Origin: Kribbella rubisoli
Lineage (GTDB): Bacteria > Actinomycetota > Actinomycetes > Propionibacteriales > Kribbellaceae
Assembly: GCF_004217145.1 (NCBI RefSeq)
Contig: NZ_SHKR01000011.1
Coordinates: 248,001 to 312,000, forward strand
Direction: 5' to 3'
Length of the DNA stretch: 64,000 nucleotides
The notes under the pieces are model-generated. The model did no database searches and was not told the DNA's origin. It worked only from the letters and a program-made list of their open reading frames with translations. Of the stretch, positions 24,963-34,765 are shown one piece after another (positions within the stretch are counted from its first letter, which is position 1; each line of letters opens with the position of its first letter). Both the position numbers and the translations under genes were made by a program.

Positions 24963-25895
24963 TTGGTCAGGACTGTTGCTGCCCTGGCGGGTTGCGCGGC
25001 CATAGCACTCGGTGGCGTCCCGCCGGACCCACCGGTCACGGACACCACACACATCCAGGTTTGGCTCGCGCCGAACCTGGCCGGTGCACCGAAGTCGCTT
25101 GAGGCAGCTGTACTCGGTGTGACCGGGCTGGGGACCTCCATGGCGACAGCTGCGCAGACAACGGCCGCGCGACCGGCCCCGTGCTCCCGCTACTGGGCGG
25201 AGCACGTGCGTACCTTCAGCCCGGCGTACCGAGGGCTCACCATGGTCGTCGGTGGCGGTTGCGACGACGACCAGGCGCTGCTCAACGCAGTACTCGCGGT
25301 ACTGAAAGGCGATGGGCATCGACCGAGCGCCTCGATCGTCTCCAACTCCTGGCAGATCCCCATCGGCGACCTATCTCCGCAGACCGTGCATGCGCAACCG
25401 GCGTACCAGAAAGGCGTTGTCCCGCCGTCGATGTCGCACGTGCGAGTGGACGGTCGGACGGTGGTCAACAGAGCAGTGCCCGACATCGCGGCCGTCGCCG
25501 ATCTCGACACCGGCATGCTCGCCGGCTACACGACCGACGGTCGCTATCAGACACAGGTGAATGCCGGGACCAGCCTCGCTGCCCCGCTGGTCGCCGGCAT
25601 GGTGGCCGACGCACAGCAGGGGCAACGGTCCAGCTTCGGCTTCATCAACCCACTGATCTACAAGCTGTCCGGCACGCGAGCGCTCCACGACGTACTTCCA
25701 GTCACGCCGACAATCCCGCAGCAGAACAGGGCTGCCTACACGCCTGCTACCGCCGAGGACAGCGCGACCGTCGACGTCTTCGACTTGAGAGGTCCCGACA
25801 CCGACCAGGTAACCGCCAAGGGCTACGACACCATCACTGGCGTTGGTACGCCCAACGGTCTCGCGTTCATCCTCGGTCTACGTCTGGCCTCCTAG
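24963..25895 (+). pseudogene. Sedolisin-like (S53) protease remnant
   Basis: The reading frame keeps the late S53 signatures: QPAYQKGVVPP, RAVPDIAAVADLDTGMLAGY, the Ser motif NAGTSLAAPLVAGM and the C-terminal calcium-loop region YDTITGVGTPNG. It lacks the propeptide, the Glu/Asp catalytic helix and the block with the oxyanion Asp (normally AxxGDxG); the sequence jumps from SIVSNSW almost directly to QPAYQKG. At 310 residues it is well short of the usual 500-600. TTG start with a signal-like N terminus. Proteolysis is very unlikely. Confidence 0.65.
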
Positions 25896-26537
25896 CTACC
25901 GAACCAGCGGCTGTCCGAGCGGAAGCGCCTTGCCGCCGGTCGCCTGCGAACCCGAGCTGAAGAACAAGTAGACGCCGACCGCGGCGAAGACGAACACGAC
26001 CACGCCGGCCAGCTTCAGCACGCCGGCCGATTGCTGCAGCGTGCCGATCAGGACCAGCACCAACGCGATCTCGATGAGCGCGAACAGCACCGTGTACGCA
26101 GCCGGCAGCCGGAGTGTCGCCAGGGTCAGCATGCCGATCACCACGATCCAGGAGATCAGGTACAAGCCCTGTGTATGAAGGACATCCGCGGCAACGATGC
26201 CGAACCAGTTGTGCGTCAGACCCAGGACGAGCATTCCGTAGCTCCACCAGAATCCCGCGAAGATACCGAACACTCCCGCCACCGCACTCTGGCCGACGGC
26301 TGCCGCCCAGATGGCCGCGATCGCCAGGCCGAGGCCGGTCGCTGCGACGATGATCGGGAGCGAGGCGCCGACGGCCGCGGCAGGCACGTATCCGACCAGT
26401 ACGAGACCGAGTGCAACCGATCCCACGATGAAGCTCGGGAGACCGATCAGGGCTGGATCTCCGGTCACCGCTGGGGCCGCCGCAGCAGCAGGTTGGGCGA
26501 GTTCCTCTTGAGCGCTGTGGGCGTCGATAGTCGTCAT
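25896..26537 (-). CDS. GPR1/FUN34/YaaH-family acetate transporter
   Basis: Inner-membrane transporter of 213 residues with six membrane segments. The family start GDPALIGLPSFIVGSVALG corresponds to the NPAPLGL motif, and the conserved FWWSYGMLVLG and LYLISW segments are present. Members move acetate and succinate with protons. ATG 26537 with GAGGGAG upstream; monocistronic. Confidence 0.85.
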   Translation of the reverse strand: MTTIDAHSAQEELAQPAAAAAPAVTGDPALIGLPSFIVGSVALGLVLVGYVPAAAVGASLPIIVAATGLGLAIAAIWAAAVGQSAVAGVFGIFAGFWWSYGMLVLGLTHNWFGIVAADVLHTQGLYLISWIVVIGMLTLATLRLPAAYTVLFALIEIALVLVLIGTLQQSAGVLKLAGVVVFVFAAVGVYLFFSSGSQATGGKALPLGQPLVR

Positions 26538-26762
26538 GGTGAACTCCCTCTTCGGGGTGCATCCCCGGCTGTGATCAGTTTCACCACTTCGCTCCCGGCA
26601 GCATGTCTCGATTTGAGAGCCACCGGTTGGGCCACCGCTGAGCGAGCTGTCTCAAGATGAGATCCGCGCCGGCCTGCTGCGGTGTGACCATCCGTTAGGT
26701 GCCGGTACGCGCTCCTCGGTGCCGATCGAGTCACCCGCGTGGCCGACGAGATGGGAGTACAG

Positions 26763-27821
26763 ATGAAGGCTCTCGTGTACCACGGACCTGGCCAGAAGGC
26801 ATGGGAAGAGGTCCCGAACCCCACCATCAAGGACCCGACCGACGCGATCGTGAAGGTCGAGGCCACCACCATCTGCGGTACCGACCTACATATCCTCAAG
26901 GGCGACGTTCCCGCGGTGACCGATGGCCGGATCCTCGGCCACGAAGGCGTCGGTGTGGTCACCGAGGTCGGCTCCGGCTGCAAGAACGTCAAGGTCGGCG
27001 ACCGGGTGATCATCTCCTGCATCAGCAAGTGCGGGACGTGTGACTACTGCAAGGCCGGCTTGACCTCACACTGCAAGACCCTTGGCGGCATCGGCTGGAT
27101 CTTCGGGCATCTGATCGACGGGACCCAGGCCGAGTACGTGCGCGTACCCTTCGCCGACAACGGCCTGATCCCGCTGCCCGAGGGAGTCTCTGCCGAAGCA
27201 GGAACCATGCTGAGCGACATCCTGCCCACCGGCTACGAGATCGGCGTCCTGAACGGCGCCGTCAAGAGCGGGGACATCGTCGCCGTCATCGGCGCCGGAC
27301 CTGTCGGGCTTGCCGCGATCATGACCGCGCGCACGGCCGGCGCCGCGGCCGTCATCGCCGTCGACACCAACAAGTTCCGGCTCGATCAGTCACGTGATTT
27401 CGGGGCGACCGAGACCCTCGAGGTGAGCTCCGGCCAGGACGTCGCAGCCGCACTGCGGGAGCTCAGTCCGGACGGGCTGGGCGTCGACGTCGCCATCGAG
27501 GCGGTCGGCCTGCCTGCAACCTTCGGTGCGGCCCTGGAGTCGGTCCGCCCCGGCGGCCATGTCGCCAACGTCGGCGTACACGGCGAGAGCGTGGAGTTCC
27601 CGATCGAGCGGCACTGGATCAACAACCTCACCATCACCACCGGACTCGTCAACGCCACCACCGCCCCCGAACTTCTCGAAAGCATCAAGACGGGCGCCAT
27701 CGCCCCAGAGAAGTTCGTCACCCACCGATTCACCTACGACCAGTTCGACCAGGCCTACGACACCTTCTCCAACGCCGCCGAACAAGAAGCCCTCAAGGTC
27801 ATCATCACCAACACCCAGTGA
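26763..27821 (+). CDS. Zinc-dependent alcohol dehydrogenase
   Basis: Medium-chain dehydrogenase of 352 residues. The catalytic zinc site is C in TTICGTDLH plus GHEGVG; the structural zinc lobe CISKCGTCDYCKAGLTSHC has all four Cys. The NAD(P) fold motif is VIGAGPVGLAA. Similarity is to the alcohol dehydrogenases of the NAD-dependent isopropanol/formaldehyde group. ATG 26763 is preferred (GGGAG 5 nt before) over an in-frame start 24 bp upstream. Ends in a strong terminator. Confidence 0.9.
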   Translation: MKALVYHGPGQKAWEEVPNPTIKDPTDAIVKVEATTICGTDLHILKGDVPAVTDGRILGHEGVGVVTEVGSGCKNVKVGDRVIISCISKCGTCDYCKAGLTSHCKTLGGIGWIFGHLIDGTQAEYVRVPFADNGLIPLPEGVSAEAGTMLSDILPTGYEIGVLNGAVKSGDIVAVIGAGPVGLAAIMTARTAGAAAVIAVDTNKFRLDQSRDFGATETLEVSSGQDVAAALRELSPDGLGVDVAIEAVGLPATFGAALESVRPGGHVANVGVHGESVEFPIERHWINNLTITTGLVNATTAPELLESIKTGAIAPEKFVTHRFTYDQFDQAYDTFSNAAEQEALKVIITNTQ

Positions 27822-27838
27822 CCCCTGGCACAAAGGCG

Positions 27839-27866
27839 AAGGCCCGGACCTGATGGTCCGGGCCTT
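27839..27866. terminator. Bidirectional terminator
   Basis: Perfect 12-bp stem (aaggcccggacc / ggtccgggcctt) with a tgat loop, between the alcohol dehydrogenase (plus) and tRNA-fMet (minus). It is followed by tt/c on the plus strand and tt on the minus strand, so it can serve both. Confidence 0.85.
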
Positions 27867-27869
27867 CTG

Positions 27870-27946
27870 TGGTAGCGGGGGCAGGATTTGAACCTGCGAC
27901 CTCTGGGTTATGAGCCCAGCGAGCTACCGAGCTGCTCCACCCCGCG
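27870..27946 (-). tRNA. tRNA-fMet (initiator, CAT anticodon)
   Basis: 77 nt with encoded CCA. It starts CGCGGGG and the acceptor 3' strand is CCCCGCT before ACCA, so position 1:72 is an unpaired C:U as in actinobacterial initiators. The anticodon loop CTCATAA is closed by three G:C pairs (GGG/CCC), the initiator hallmark. The T-arm GCAGG-TTCAAAT-CCTGC is perfect. Confidence 0.97.
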
Positions 27947-28050
27947 CCGTTGTGTCTTTAGTTTAGAGGATCTGGGCTGAGCAACCAAATCGGTTCCCGG
28001 AGTGCCGAAATCCCGTGTTCGTCGGAGGCGGATCGGCGTACCTTCCGAGT

Positions 28051-29016
28051 ATGTCCCGACACGTCATCCGTCCGTTCGAGGAGGCGGATCTGGCAGCCGC
28101 CGCCAGTCTGCTCGCCCAGCGGCACCGGGTGCACCGCAAGCGTCACCCTTTGCTTCCGGCGGACTACGAGGACGAGCGACTTGCTCTCGTCGAGGTGACC
28201 GCGGCCTGGGAGAGCGAGGGCGCGTCCGGCGCGGTCATGCTCGAGGGTGGCGAAGTCACCGGCTACCTCCTCGCTGCGCCCAAGCCGTCAACGACCTGGG
28301 GTCCGAACATCTGGGTCGAAGCCGCCGGCCACGCCGTCCGTGAGCCGGAACACATTCGCGACCTGTACGGCGCTGCCGCCGCGAAGTGGGTCGACGATGG
28401 CCGCATCGCGCACTACGTGCTGGTGCCCGATGACCCCGAGCTGATTAACGCCTGGTTCCGCCTGGCCTTCGGCTCGCAGCACGCGCACGCGGTCCGCCCG
28501 GTGCCCGACACTCCGTTGCCCCCGACACGCGATCTCGTCGTACGTCGTGCTGCCCGCGCGGACATCCCGGTACTCGCGGAGCTCGATCTTGTGCTGCCTC
28601 AGCATCAGGGTCTGTCGCCGGTGTTCTCGTCGGGTGGGATCCCGACGCTCGAGGAGGCGGTGGCGGACTGGGAGGAGTCGATCGACGACCAGGACTACGC
28701 GACCTTCGTTGCCGAGTACAACGGTCAGGTGATCGGGTCGGCGATCGGTTGCTCGCTGGACAAGTCGAGCGCGCACAACGGGCTGGCCAAGCCGGACAAC
28801 GCCGGCTTCCTCGGGTTCGCGGCCGTACTGCCCTCGGCGCGCGGGCTCGGTGCCGGACGCGCGCTGGGCGAGACGGTGCTCCAGTGGTCGGCCGACACCG
28901 GCTACACGTCGGTCGTGACCGACTGGCGGGTGACCAACCTGTTGTCGTCACGGACGTGGCCGCGGCTCGGGTTCCAGCAGACGTTCCACCGGCTGCACCG
29001 GCTGATCGGTCACTGA
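28051..29016 (+). CDS. GNAT-family acetyltransferase (two-domain)
   Basis: A 321-residue protein with two tandem GNAT-like halves. The N-terminal half (1-160) is diverged; the C-terminal half (~170-321) has the acetyl-CoA motif GFAAVLPSARGLGAGRALGE and a terminal WPRLGFQQ strand. ATG 28051 is chosen because the family begins close to RHVIRPFEEADL. It acetylates an unknown small molecule or N terminus. Single gene. Confidence 0.82.
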   Translation: MSRHVIRPFEEADLAAAASLLAQRHRVHRKRHPLLPADYEDERLALVEVTAAWESEGASGAVMLEGGEVTGYLLAAPKPSTTWGPNIWVEAAGHAVREPEHIRDLYGAAAAKWVDDGRIAHYVLVPDDPELINAWFRLAFGSQHAHAVRPVPDTPLPPTRDLVVRRAARADIPVLAELDLVLPQHQGLSPVFSSGGIPTLEEAVADWEESIDDQDYATFVAEYNGQVIGSAIGCSLDKSSAHNGLAKPDNAGFLGFAAVLPSARGLGAGRALGETVLQWSADTGYTSVVTDWRVTNLLSSRTWPRLGFQQTFHRLHRLIGH

Positions 29017-29132
29017 TTCCTGGTTGTCCACAGGATCGAATTCGCGTGTTCCGGCGCGGGCCGATCGCTGCATCTTCTTGGGTGTAAGGCGTCTCGCAGC
29101 AGGCGAGGCGTCCCCTTCCCCAGGAGGCAGTC

Positions 29133-29702
29133 ATGTCGCGTTCACCGCTTCGTTCCCGAGTCGTGCCGTCCGCCCGTCGTATCGTGATCGGGAGCGCGGT
29201 CGTCCTGGCCTCACTCGGGCTCTCGGCGACCGTCCCTGCCTCAGCAACTTCGACGTACTCGATGGCATCTCCATCGACCGAGCAGAGGGCTGGCACCTTG
29301 GACGGCTTCGTGATCGAGAACCTCCCCGACGGCATCGGCACGCCGAGCGACTTCGCGTACGAGTGGGAGGACGTGTCCTTCCACAGCCGGCTCTGGGAGA
29401 CCGGCCCGGATCCGGACGGGGCGTACAAGGTCGACCTCACCGTCAAGACGATCCGCGGCGAGAAGCTCACCGACCTCGAGGCCCTGCACAACTTCCTCGT
29501 CGAATACGAGGAGAAGGAGCCGGGATCGTGGCAGCTGACCCCGGTCAAGGTCGGTGGGTACGACGGTCTGTTCTCCGGCGACGAGGTGTTCTACTTCATC
29601 GCGCCGGGTGTCGCGGCCGAGGTGACGATCGACCACGACCGCTTCACCGACGAGGACGTGCTCGACACCGCTGCCGGCTTCCACCCGAAGTCCACGACCT
29701 GA
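29133..29702 (+). CDS. Predicted secreted protein of unknown function
   Basis: 189 residues with a long signal peptide (SARRIVIGSAVVLASLGLSA, ending near PASATS) and an acidic mature part with no Cys. Perfect AGGAGG 5 nt before the ATG. The mature domain reads like a small beta-rich fold (SWQLTPVKVGGYDGLFSGDE). I do not recognise a family. Confidence 0.72.
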   Translation: MSRSPLRSRVVPSARRIVIGSAVVLASLGLSATVPASATSTYSMASPSTEQRAGTLDGFVIENLPDGIGTPSDFAYEWEDVSFHSRLWETGPDPDGAYKVDLTVKTIRGEKLTDLEALHNFLVEYEEKEPGSWQLTPVKVGGYDGLFSGDEVFYFIAPGVAAEVTIDHDRFTDEDVLDTAAGFHPKSTT

Positions 29703-29789
29703 TGCCCTAGGCAACGGACTGGTGGCAACGGAACGGGGCGGCGACGTCGACTGGTGTCGGTGTCGCCGCCCCGGGAAGTTCCCTGCGAC

Positions 29790-32700
29790 TCAGCCTGACG
29801 GCGAAGTCGGCGGACTCGTTGGTGTCGATGCCGGTGGAGACGACGGTGTCGACGGGCTCCCGGACGGCTTCGCGGTGGGTGTCGGCGTCGGGCTCGTCGT
29901 AGCTGCAGCAGCAGCCGCAGCCTTGTCGAGTGCCGCCTTCATCTGGTTGACGTTGGCCTGGTAGCCCGCGAGATCACCCTTCGTGAGGGCAGCCTGCGCC
30001 CGGGTGTACGCCGCCTGTGCGTCGGCCAGCGCCTGCTTGACGGTCTGGTTCGGCTGGTTTGCCGGCGGCGTCTTGGTGCCCGGTGGTTGCTCGCCCGTGT
30101 CGACGTTGGTGTTGAAGACCTTGCCCAAGGCTTCCCCGAGCGTCGAGCCGTAGGCGACCCGATCACCGAAGGACACCAGGACATATCTCAGCACGGGATA
30201 GCTACCGGGCCCGCTGGTCCGCACCGAGTAGACCGGCTGGACATATAGGAGACCACCGCCGAGCGGCAGCGTCAGCAGGTTGCCGTACTGCGCTCTGGCG
30301 CCGCTGCTCGGCTGGTTGATCGGGAGCAGCGCCTGTCTGATGCCTTCGTCGGTCTGGAACTTGTTGTAGACCTGGCCCGGCCCAGGTATCTGCAGGTTGC
30401 CGGGCAATCGCAATATTCGGAACTTGCCGTAGTCCGGAGATGTCGCCTCGGAATCGACGGCCATGAAGGCAGTGAGGTTCTCCCGTTCGGCGTTCGGGAC
30501 GTAGACCGACGTCAGCGAGAACTTCGGATCGGTCTGATCGGGCATCCGCAACGAAAGATAGAAAGGAGGCTGGCTGATATGAGTCGTCGAGTCGCCGCCG
30601 GACGAGACCGCGGTCGGGTCGTCCGGGACGCGCCACAGGTCGCTGTTCTGGTACCAGGTGGTGGCGTCGGTGACGTGGTACTTCGCGAGCAGATCGCGCT
30701 GCACCTTGAACATGTCCTCCGGGTACCGCAGGTGCGACAACAGGTCCGGCGAGATGGCCGAGCGCGGCTTGACCGTGCCCGGGAAGGCCTTCATCCAGGT
30801 CTTGAGGACCGGGTCGCTCTCGTCCCACGCGTACAGCTCGACCGAGCCGTCGTAGGCGTTGACCACGGCCTTGACCGAGTTCCGGATGTAGTTGATCTTC
30901 TCGCTCGGCTGCTGCGCGATCGTGCCGCGGCCGGTGGTGGTGTCGCGGGTGCTGACATCCAGGGCGACCTTCTCGGAGTACGGGTAGTTGTCCGAGGTGG
31001 TGTAGCCGTCGACGATCCAGACGACCTGGCCGTCGACGATCGCCGGGTACGGGTCACCGTCCGGTGTCAGCCACGGGGCCGCCTTCTCGACCCGCTCGCG
31101 CGGGGTGCGGTCGTAGAGGATCTTCGAGTCGGAGTTCACCCGGCTCGACAGCAGGATGTTCGCGTCCCGGAACTTGGTTGCGTAGAGCAACTTGTTTCCG
31201 AACGACCCGATCGAGACACCACCCTTGCCGTGGTAGGTGTTCAGCGTCGGGTCGCCGCCGGTCTTGCCTTCCGGAGTGTCGAGCTCTACCGGCTGGCCAC
31301 CTTCCGGGCCGCCGACGATCGAGTAGTCCGGCGACTGCTCGCCGAAGTAGATCCGTGGCTCGTAGTCTCCGAGCTGGCCGGTCGGTGGCAGGTCCTTCTC
31401 GGTCCAGACCGGCGTACCGTCCGCGGCCCGCTGGTTCCCGTTCGCTGCGACGACGCCGTACCCGTGGGTGTAGACGGTGTGGTCGTTGTTCCAGTTGCGC
31501 TGGCCGGCCGGCAGCCGGTCGACCTGGACCTCGCGGACGGCGATGACGGTGTCGTTGACCTTGCCACCGATCTTGTACCGGTCGACGTCGAGATCGGTCG
31601 GGAACGAGTAGAAGCCGCGCACCTGCTGGAGCTGCTCGAAGGTCGGCCCGACAACGCTCGGGTCGATCAGCCGAATACCTGGCAGCACTTCGGTGTCCTG
31701 CACCAGTTCGGCCGGCGTCGCCGTCGTCTTTGCCGGGTAGTCAGTGATCTCGGTCGCCGCGAGCCCGTAGGCATCACGCGTGGCCTCGATGTTCTTGGTG
31801 ATGTAGGGCCCTTCCTTCACCGGCTCGCTCGGCCGCACCCGCAACTGCTGGAGAGCGGCCGGCCAGAGAGCGCCGAGGAGGATTGCCGACAAGATCAGCA
31901 CGACCGTGCCGACACCGGGCAGCAGCCAGGTCCGGCGGACCACATTGGCGAAGAACAGACAGGCACACAGGACTGCTATGACGGCCAGGATCTCTTTGCT
32001 GGGCAGGATCGCGTTGTCACCGGTATAGGAGATACCGGTGAAGAGCCGACTGTCCGAGGTTGTGAGGCCGAAGCGGTCGAGCCAGTAGCTGAAGGCCTTG
32101 AGCAGCACCAGCAGACCGAGCAGGACGGAGAACTGCACCTGCGCCGCGCCGGAGGCCTTCTGCCCCTTCGCGGACGGACGGAAGCCGCCGTACAGGTAGT
32201 GCGTGATGATGGCGGCGACCAGCGACAGCAGGACGATCGAGTAGCCGAAGCCGAGCAGGACGCGCAGCCATGGGTAGTCGAAGACGAAGAACGCGATGTC
32301 CTTGTTGAAGTGTTTGTCGGTGACTCCGAAGGGGGTCCGGTTCTTCCAGGCCAGGAAGACCTTCCACTCCCCCGACGCGGCAGAGCCGCCGAAGACCAGC
32401 ATGAGGGTCGCGACCACGCCGACCGCGATCTTCCCGTGCTGCTGCAACAGGTCGCCGTACCGCTCGAAGCCGGGGCTGGGCGACGGCGCCAGGGCGACGC
32501 GGGGACGGGTACGGAACGCGACGATGATGTTCGCGACGACAGCGGCGGCCATCAGCAGACCGACGATCACGAACAGCAGCACGCGGGTCCCGAGCACGGT
32601 GCTGAAGACCGAGCCGAGGTCGACCGAGCGGTACCAGAGCCGTTGGGTCCAGACATCGGTGAAGACGCTGAAGAGGATCAAGAGGACGATCAGGGTTGCG

Positions 32701-32792
32701 ATCGTCGGCAGCAAGGCCCGAGGACGTCCGCCTGTTCGCCGCGATCTGCGGGCCGGTGGCTCCTCCGGCATGTCGTAGACGCCGTCGCTCAT
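29790..32792 (-). CDS. UPF0182 family membrane protein
   Basis: 1000 residues, the usual size of this actinobacterial/cyanobacterial family (Mycobacterium Rv0064 type). About seven membrane segments fill residues 25-320 (for example LLPTIATLIVLLILFSVFTD), followed by a large extracytoplasmic domain and a low-complexity Pro/Thr/Ser tail. The conserved DVWTQRLWYRSVDLG start is present. The role is unknown. ATGA overlap with the PPA1309 gene upstream shows an operon with the YlbL-type protease. Confidence 0.9.
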   Translation of the reverse strand: MSDGVYDMPEEPPARRSRRTGGRPRALLPTIATLIVLLILFSVFTDVWTQRLWYRSVDLGSVFSTVLGTRVLLFVIVGLLMAAAVVANIIVAFRTRPRVALAPSPSPGFERYGDLLQQHGKIAVGVVATLMLVFGGSAASGEWKVFLAWKNRTPFGVTDKHFNKDIAFFVFDYPWLRVLLGFGYSIVLLSLVAAIITHYLYGGFRPSAKGQKASGAAQVQFSVLLGLLVLLKAFSYWLDRFGLTTSDSRLFTGISYTGDNAILPSKEILAVIAVLCACLFFANVVRRTWLLPGVGTVVLILSAILLGALWPAALQQLRVRPSEPVKEGPYITKNIEATRDAYGLAATEITDYPAKTTATPAELVQDTEVLPGIRLIDPSVVGPTFEQLQQVRGFYSFPTDLDVDRYKIGGKVNDTVIAVREVQVDRLPAGQRNWNNDHTVYTHGYGVVAANGNQRAADGTPVWTEKDLPPTGQLGDYEPRIYFGEQSPDYSIVGGPEGGQPVELDTPEGKTGGDPTLNTYHGKGGVSIGSFGNKLLYATKFRDANILLSSRVNSDSKILYDRTPRERVEKAAPWLTPDGDPYPAIVDGQVVWIVDGYTTSDNYPYSEKVALDVSTRDTTTGRGTIAQQPSEKINYIRNSVKAVVNAYDGSVELYAWDESDPVLKTWMKAFPGTVKPRSAISPDLLSHLRYPEDMFKVQRDLLAKYHVTDATTWYQNSDLWRVPDDPTAVSSGGDSTTHISQPPFYLSLRMPDQTDPKFSLTSVYVPNAERENLTAFMAVDSEATSPDYGKFRILRLPGNLQIPGPGQVYNKFQTDEGIRQALLPINQPSSGARAQYGNLLTLPLGGGLLYVQPVYSVRTSGPGSYPVLRYVLVSFGDRVAYGSTLGEALGKVFNTNVDTGEQPPGTKTPPANQPNQTVKQALADAQAAYTRAQAALTKGDLAGYQANVNQMKAALDKAAAAAAATTSPTPTPTAKPSGSPSTPSSPPASTPTSPPTSPSG

Positions 32793-33406
32793 CGTCGCTT
32801 CTCCTCGTCGTCACTCATGCCGTCGACCCCAGGACCATCGGCCGGCCGGCTGCCGACCGAAGGTTCGAATGTCAAAGACAGTACTTCGCACAGCGTGGGG
32901 ACCAAGTCGACGCCGGAAAGCACCGCGCCGTCCTCGTCGTGCTCACGGAGCCTGACGGCGCCGAACCGCCCGCCGTCCCGCAGCACCGCCGCGACCATCC
33001 GGACCTCGTGCCGGCGCGGATCGCTGCCGGCCAGCTGGGCCAGTTGGGAGTCCGACTCGACGCTGGACAGACCGGCTTCGGCCGAAGCCGGGAGCACGAT
33101 CCGCTCGATCGCCAGCGCGCAGCCGGCGACTCCGTCGGGCCATTCGATCCGGCCGAGCGCATCGGCCAGGTTGTCGTCCTCGAGAGCGCCGGGAAGCTCA
33201 CCCTGCGCGACCGGGGTGAGCGGCTGGGAGGCGTCATCGGCGCCGAGCTGCTCGGCCAGCTGCGGTTCGGCGCGGAGCAGCTCCTCGGTCGGGACCAGCG
33301 CGAACAACTGCGCGGGCTGGTCCCAGCCCGCGCTGCTCACGTGCTTCTCGATCTCGATCACCGCGCGGTTGAGCGCGTCAGGAGGCAGCGTGCCTACGGA
33401 TTCCAT
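32789..33406 (-). CDS. PPA1309 family protein
   Basis: About 205 residues, cytoplasmic. Recognised by the conserved core GWDQPAQLFALVPTEELL, the ALGRIEWPDGVAGCALAIER region and the terminal LCEVLSLTFEPS. ATG 33406 gives the expected N terminus; a longer in-frame ATG at 33472 would overlap the protease gene. The family is found in the same place, between YlbL and UPF0182 genes, in many actinobacteria; its function is unknown. Confidence 0.85.
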   Translation of the reverse strand: MESVGTLPPDALNRAVIEIEKHVSSAGWDQPAQLFALVPTEELLRAEPQLAEQLGADDASQPLTPVAQGELPGALEDDNLADALGRIEWPDGVAGCALAIERIVLPASAEAGLSSVESDSQLAQLAGSDPRRHEVRMVAAVLRDGGRFGAVRLREHDEDGAVLSGVDLVPTLCEVLSLTFEPSVGSRPADGPGVDGMSDDEEKRR

Positions 33407-33452
33407 GCCGGCAGGTCTTCCCTTCGGGTCACCGGGACGTACGGGTCCCTCA

Positions 33453-34487
33453 TCAACTGCACGACGGAACATCTCCCTTGCCGCTGGCGACAGCCTGCAG
33501 CGCGCTGATCGCGCCGGTCAGCGTGCTGATCTTCACCAGCCGGATGTCCTTCACACCGGCATGCAGTGCGGCTTCGCAGTTCGGCGCCGGAACCAGGAAG
33601 ACCGTGGCGCCGTCGTTCCTGGCGCCGGCGATCTTCTGCTGGATGCCGCCGATAGCACCGACCTCGCCGAGCGCGTCGATCGTGCCCGTGCCGGCAACGT
33701 GCTTGCCGTCCAGCAACGGGCCCGGGGTCAGCTTGTCGTAGATGGCCAGCGCGAACGCCGTGCCGGCGCTCGGGCCGCCGATGTCCTGGCCGAGGTTGAC
33801 CGTGACCTTGACCTGCGATTCGACGCCGATCGAGATCCCGACCATCGGGCGGGTCGCGTCGCCGGGAGTCGCGGCGGTCTTCAACTGGACGGTCTGCTCT
33901 TCGGTGCCGCGGCGGATCAGGAAGACGACGTTCTCGCCGACCTTGTGCTTGCGGACGAAGTCACCGACCTGCGGGACCTGGGTCACGGCCTGACCGTCGA
34001 CAGCCAGCACGATGTCGCCGGGCTTCAGCTTGCCCTGGGCCGGCGTCTTGTCCGCGACCGTCGACACCTTCGTATGGAACGGGACCTTCGCCGCCTGCAG
34101 CGCGGCCGCGACCGCGCTGTCCTGCGAGCCGGTCATCTCGGCGGTGTTCTGCTCCTGGACCTGGTCGGCGCTCTGGTCCGGCGGATAGATGATGTCGCGC
34201 GGGAACAGGTCGTGGTGCGGGTCGAGCCAGTTGCGCATCGCCTGCGGCAGGGTCAGCTGACGATCCGGCGAGGTGACGGACACCGTAGTCAGGTCAAGCT
34301 GCCCGGTGGTCGGGAACGTCTCGTGCCCGGTGATCTCGATGACGGGCTTGTTCTTCGCCGATCCCAGGGTGTCCTTGACCGGACCGGGGCTGAACGAGAC
34401 GAACGGCACCGGGAACGCGGTCACCAGCCCGAGCGAGACGAGAAGCACGACGATCGAGGTGACCAATGTGGCGGTACGACGTGTCAC
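33453..34487 (-). CDS. YlbL-type PDZ / Lon-like (S16) protease
   Basis: Membrane-anchored protease of 344 residues: one N-terminal membrane segment (LVTSIVVLLVSLGLVTAF), a PDZ domain (~115-205) and a Lon-type Ser/Lys catalytic domain with S240 in DIGGPSAGTAF and K285 in GAIGGIQQKIAGA. The active site faces the outside. Start overlaps the stop of the small membrane gene (ATGA). Confidence 0.9.
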   Translation of the reverse strand: MTRRTATLVTSIVVLLVSLGLVTAFPVPFVSFSPGPVKDTLGSAKNKPVIEITGHETFPTTGQLDLTTVSVTSPDRQLTLPQAMRNWLDPHHDLFPRDIIYPPDQSADQVQEQNTAEMTGSQDSAVAAALQAAKVPFHTKVSTVADKTPAQGKLKPGDIVLAVDGQAVTQVPQVGDFVRKHKVGENVVFLIRRGTEEQTVQLKTAATPGDATRPMVGISIGVESQVKVTVNLGQDIGGPSAGTAFALAIYDKLTPGPLLDGKHVAGTGTIDALGEVGAIGGIQQKIAGARNDGATVFLVPAPNCEAALHAGVKDIRLVKISTLTGAISALQAVASGKGDVPSCS

Positions 34488-34735
34488 GAACCCTGCCCTG
34501 CGATCTTGGTGGAGGCCTGCTGATGATTACGACGACCCAGGCCCCTGCGACGTTCCGGAGTGGCCCGCGGACCGGGCGCGGCGATTGCGGCGTTGAAGCG
34601 CCGGAAGTCCTCGACCGAGGCGAAGGCGCCGCCGGACCGGGGCCGCTCGCGGCTGCGCCAGCCACGCCAGGCCGCCCAGCACATCGCCAGCAGCGTGGCG
34701 ACCAGCGGGAACGCCAGCCACGCCAAAACCTTCAT
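34484..34735 (-). CDS. Small single-span membrane protein
   Basis: 83 residues: one N-terminal membrane helix (LAWLAFPLVATLLAMCWAAW) then a basic, Arg-rich cytoplasmic tail. First gene of the YlbL/PPA1309/UPF0182 operon, linked by an ATGA overlap. Small proteins of this kind recur before YlbL genes in related genomes; function unknown. Confidence 0.75.
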   Translation of the reverse strand: MKVLAWLAFPLVATLLAMCWAAWRGWRSRERPRSGGAFASVEDFRRFNAAIAAPGPRATPERRRGLGRRNHQQASTKIAGQGS

Positions 34736-34765
34736 CCGGCCACCTTCATGCGCCCAGCGTACGGG

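Noticed and set aside
30579..34523. A 1314-codon plus-strand open frame
   Set aside because: It is antisense to the UPF0182, PPA1309 and YlbL-type genes, which carry clear family motifs, and its own sequence is Arg/Asp/Gln-rich noise typical of GC-rich antisense frames.
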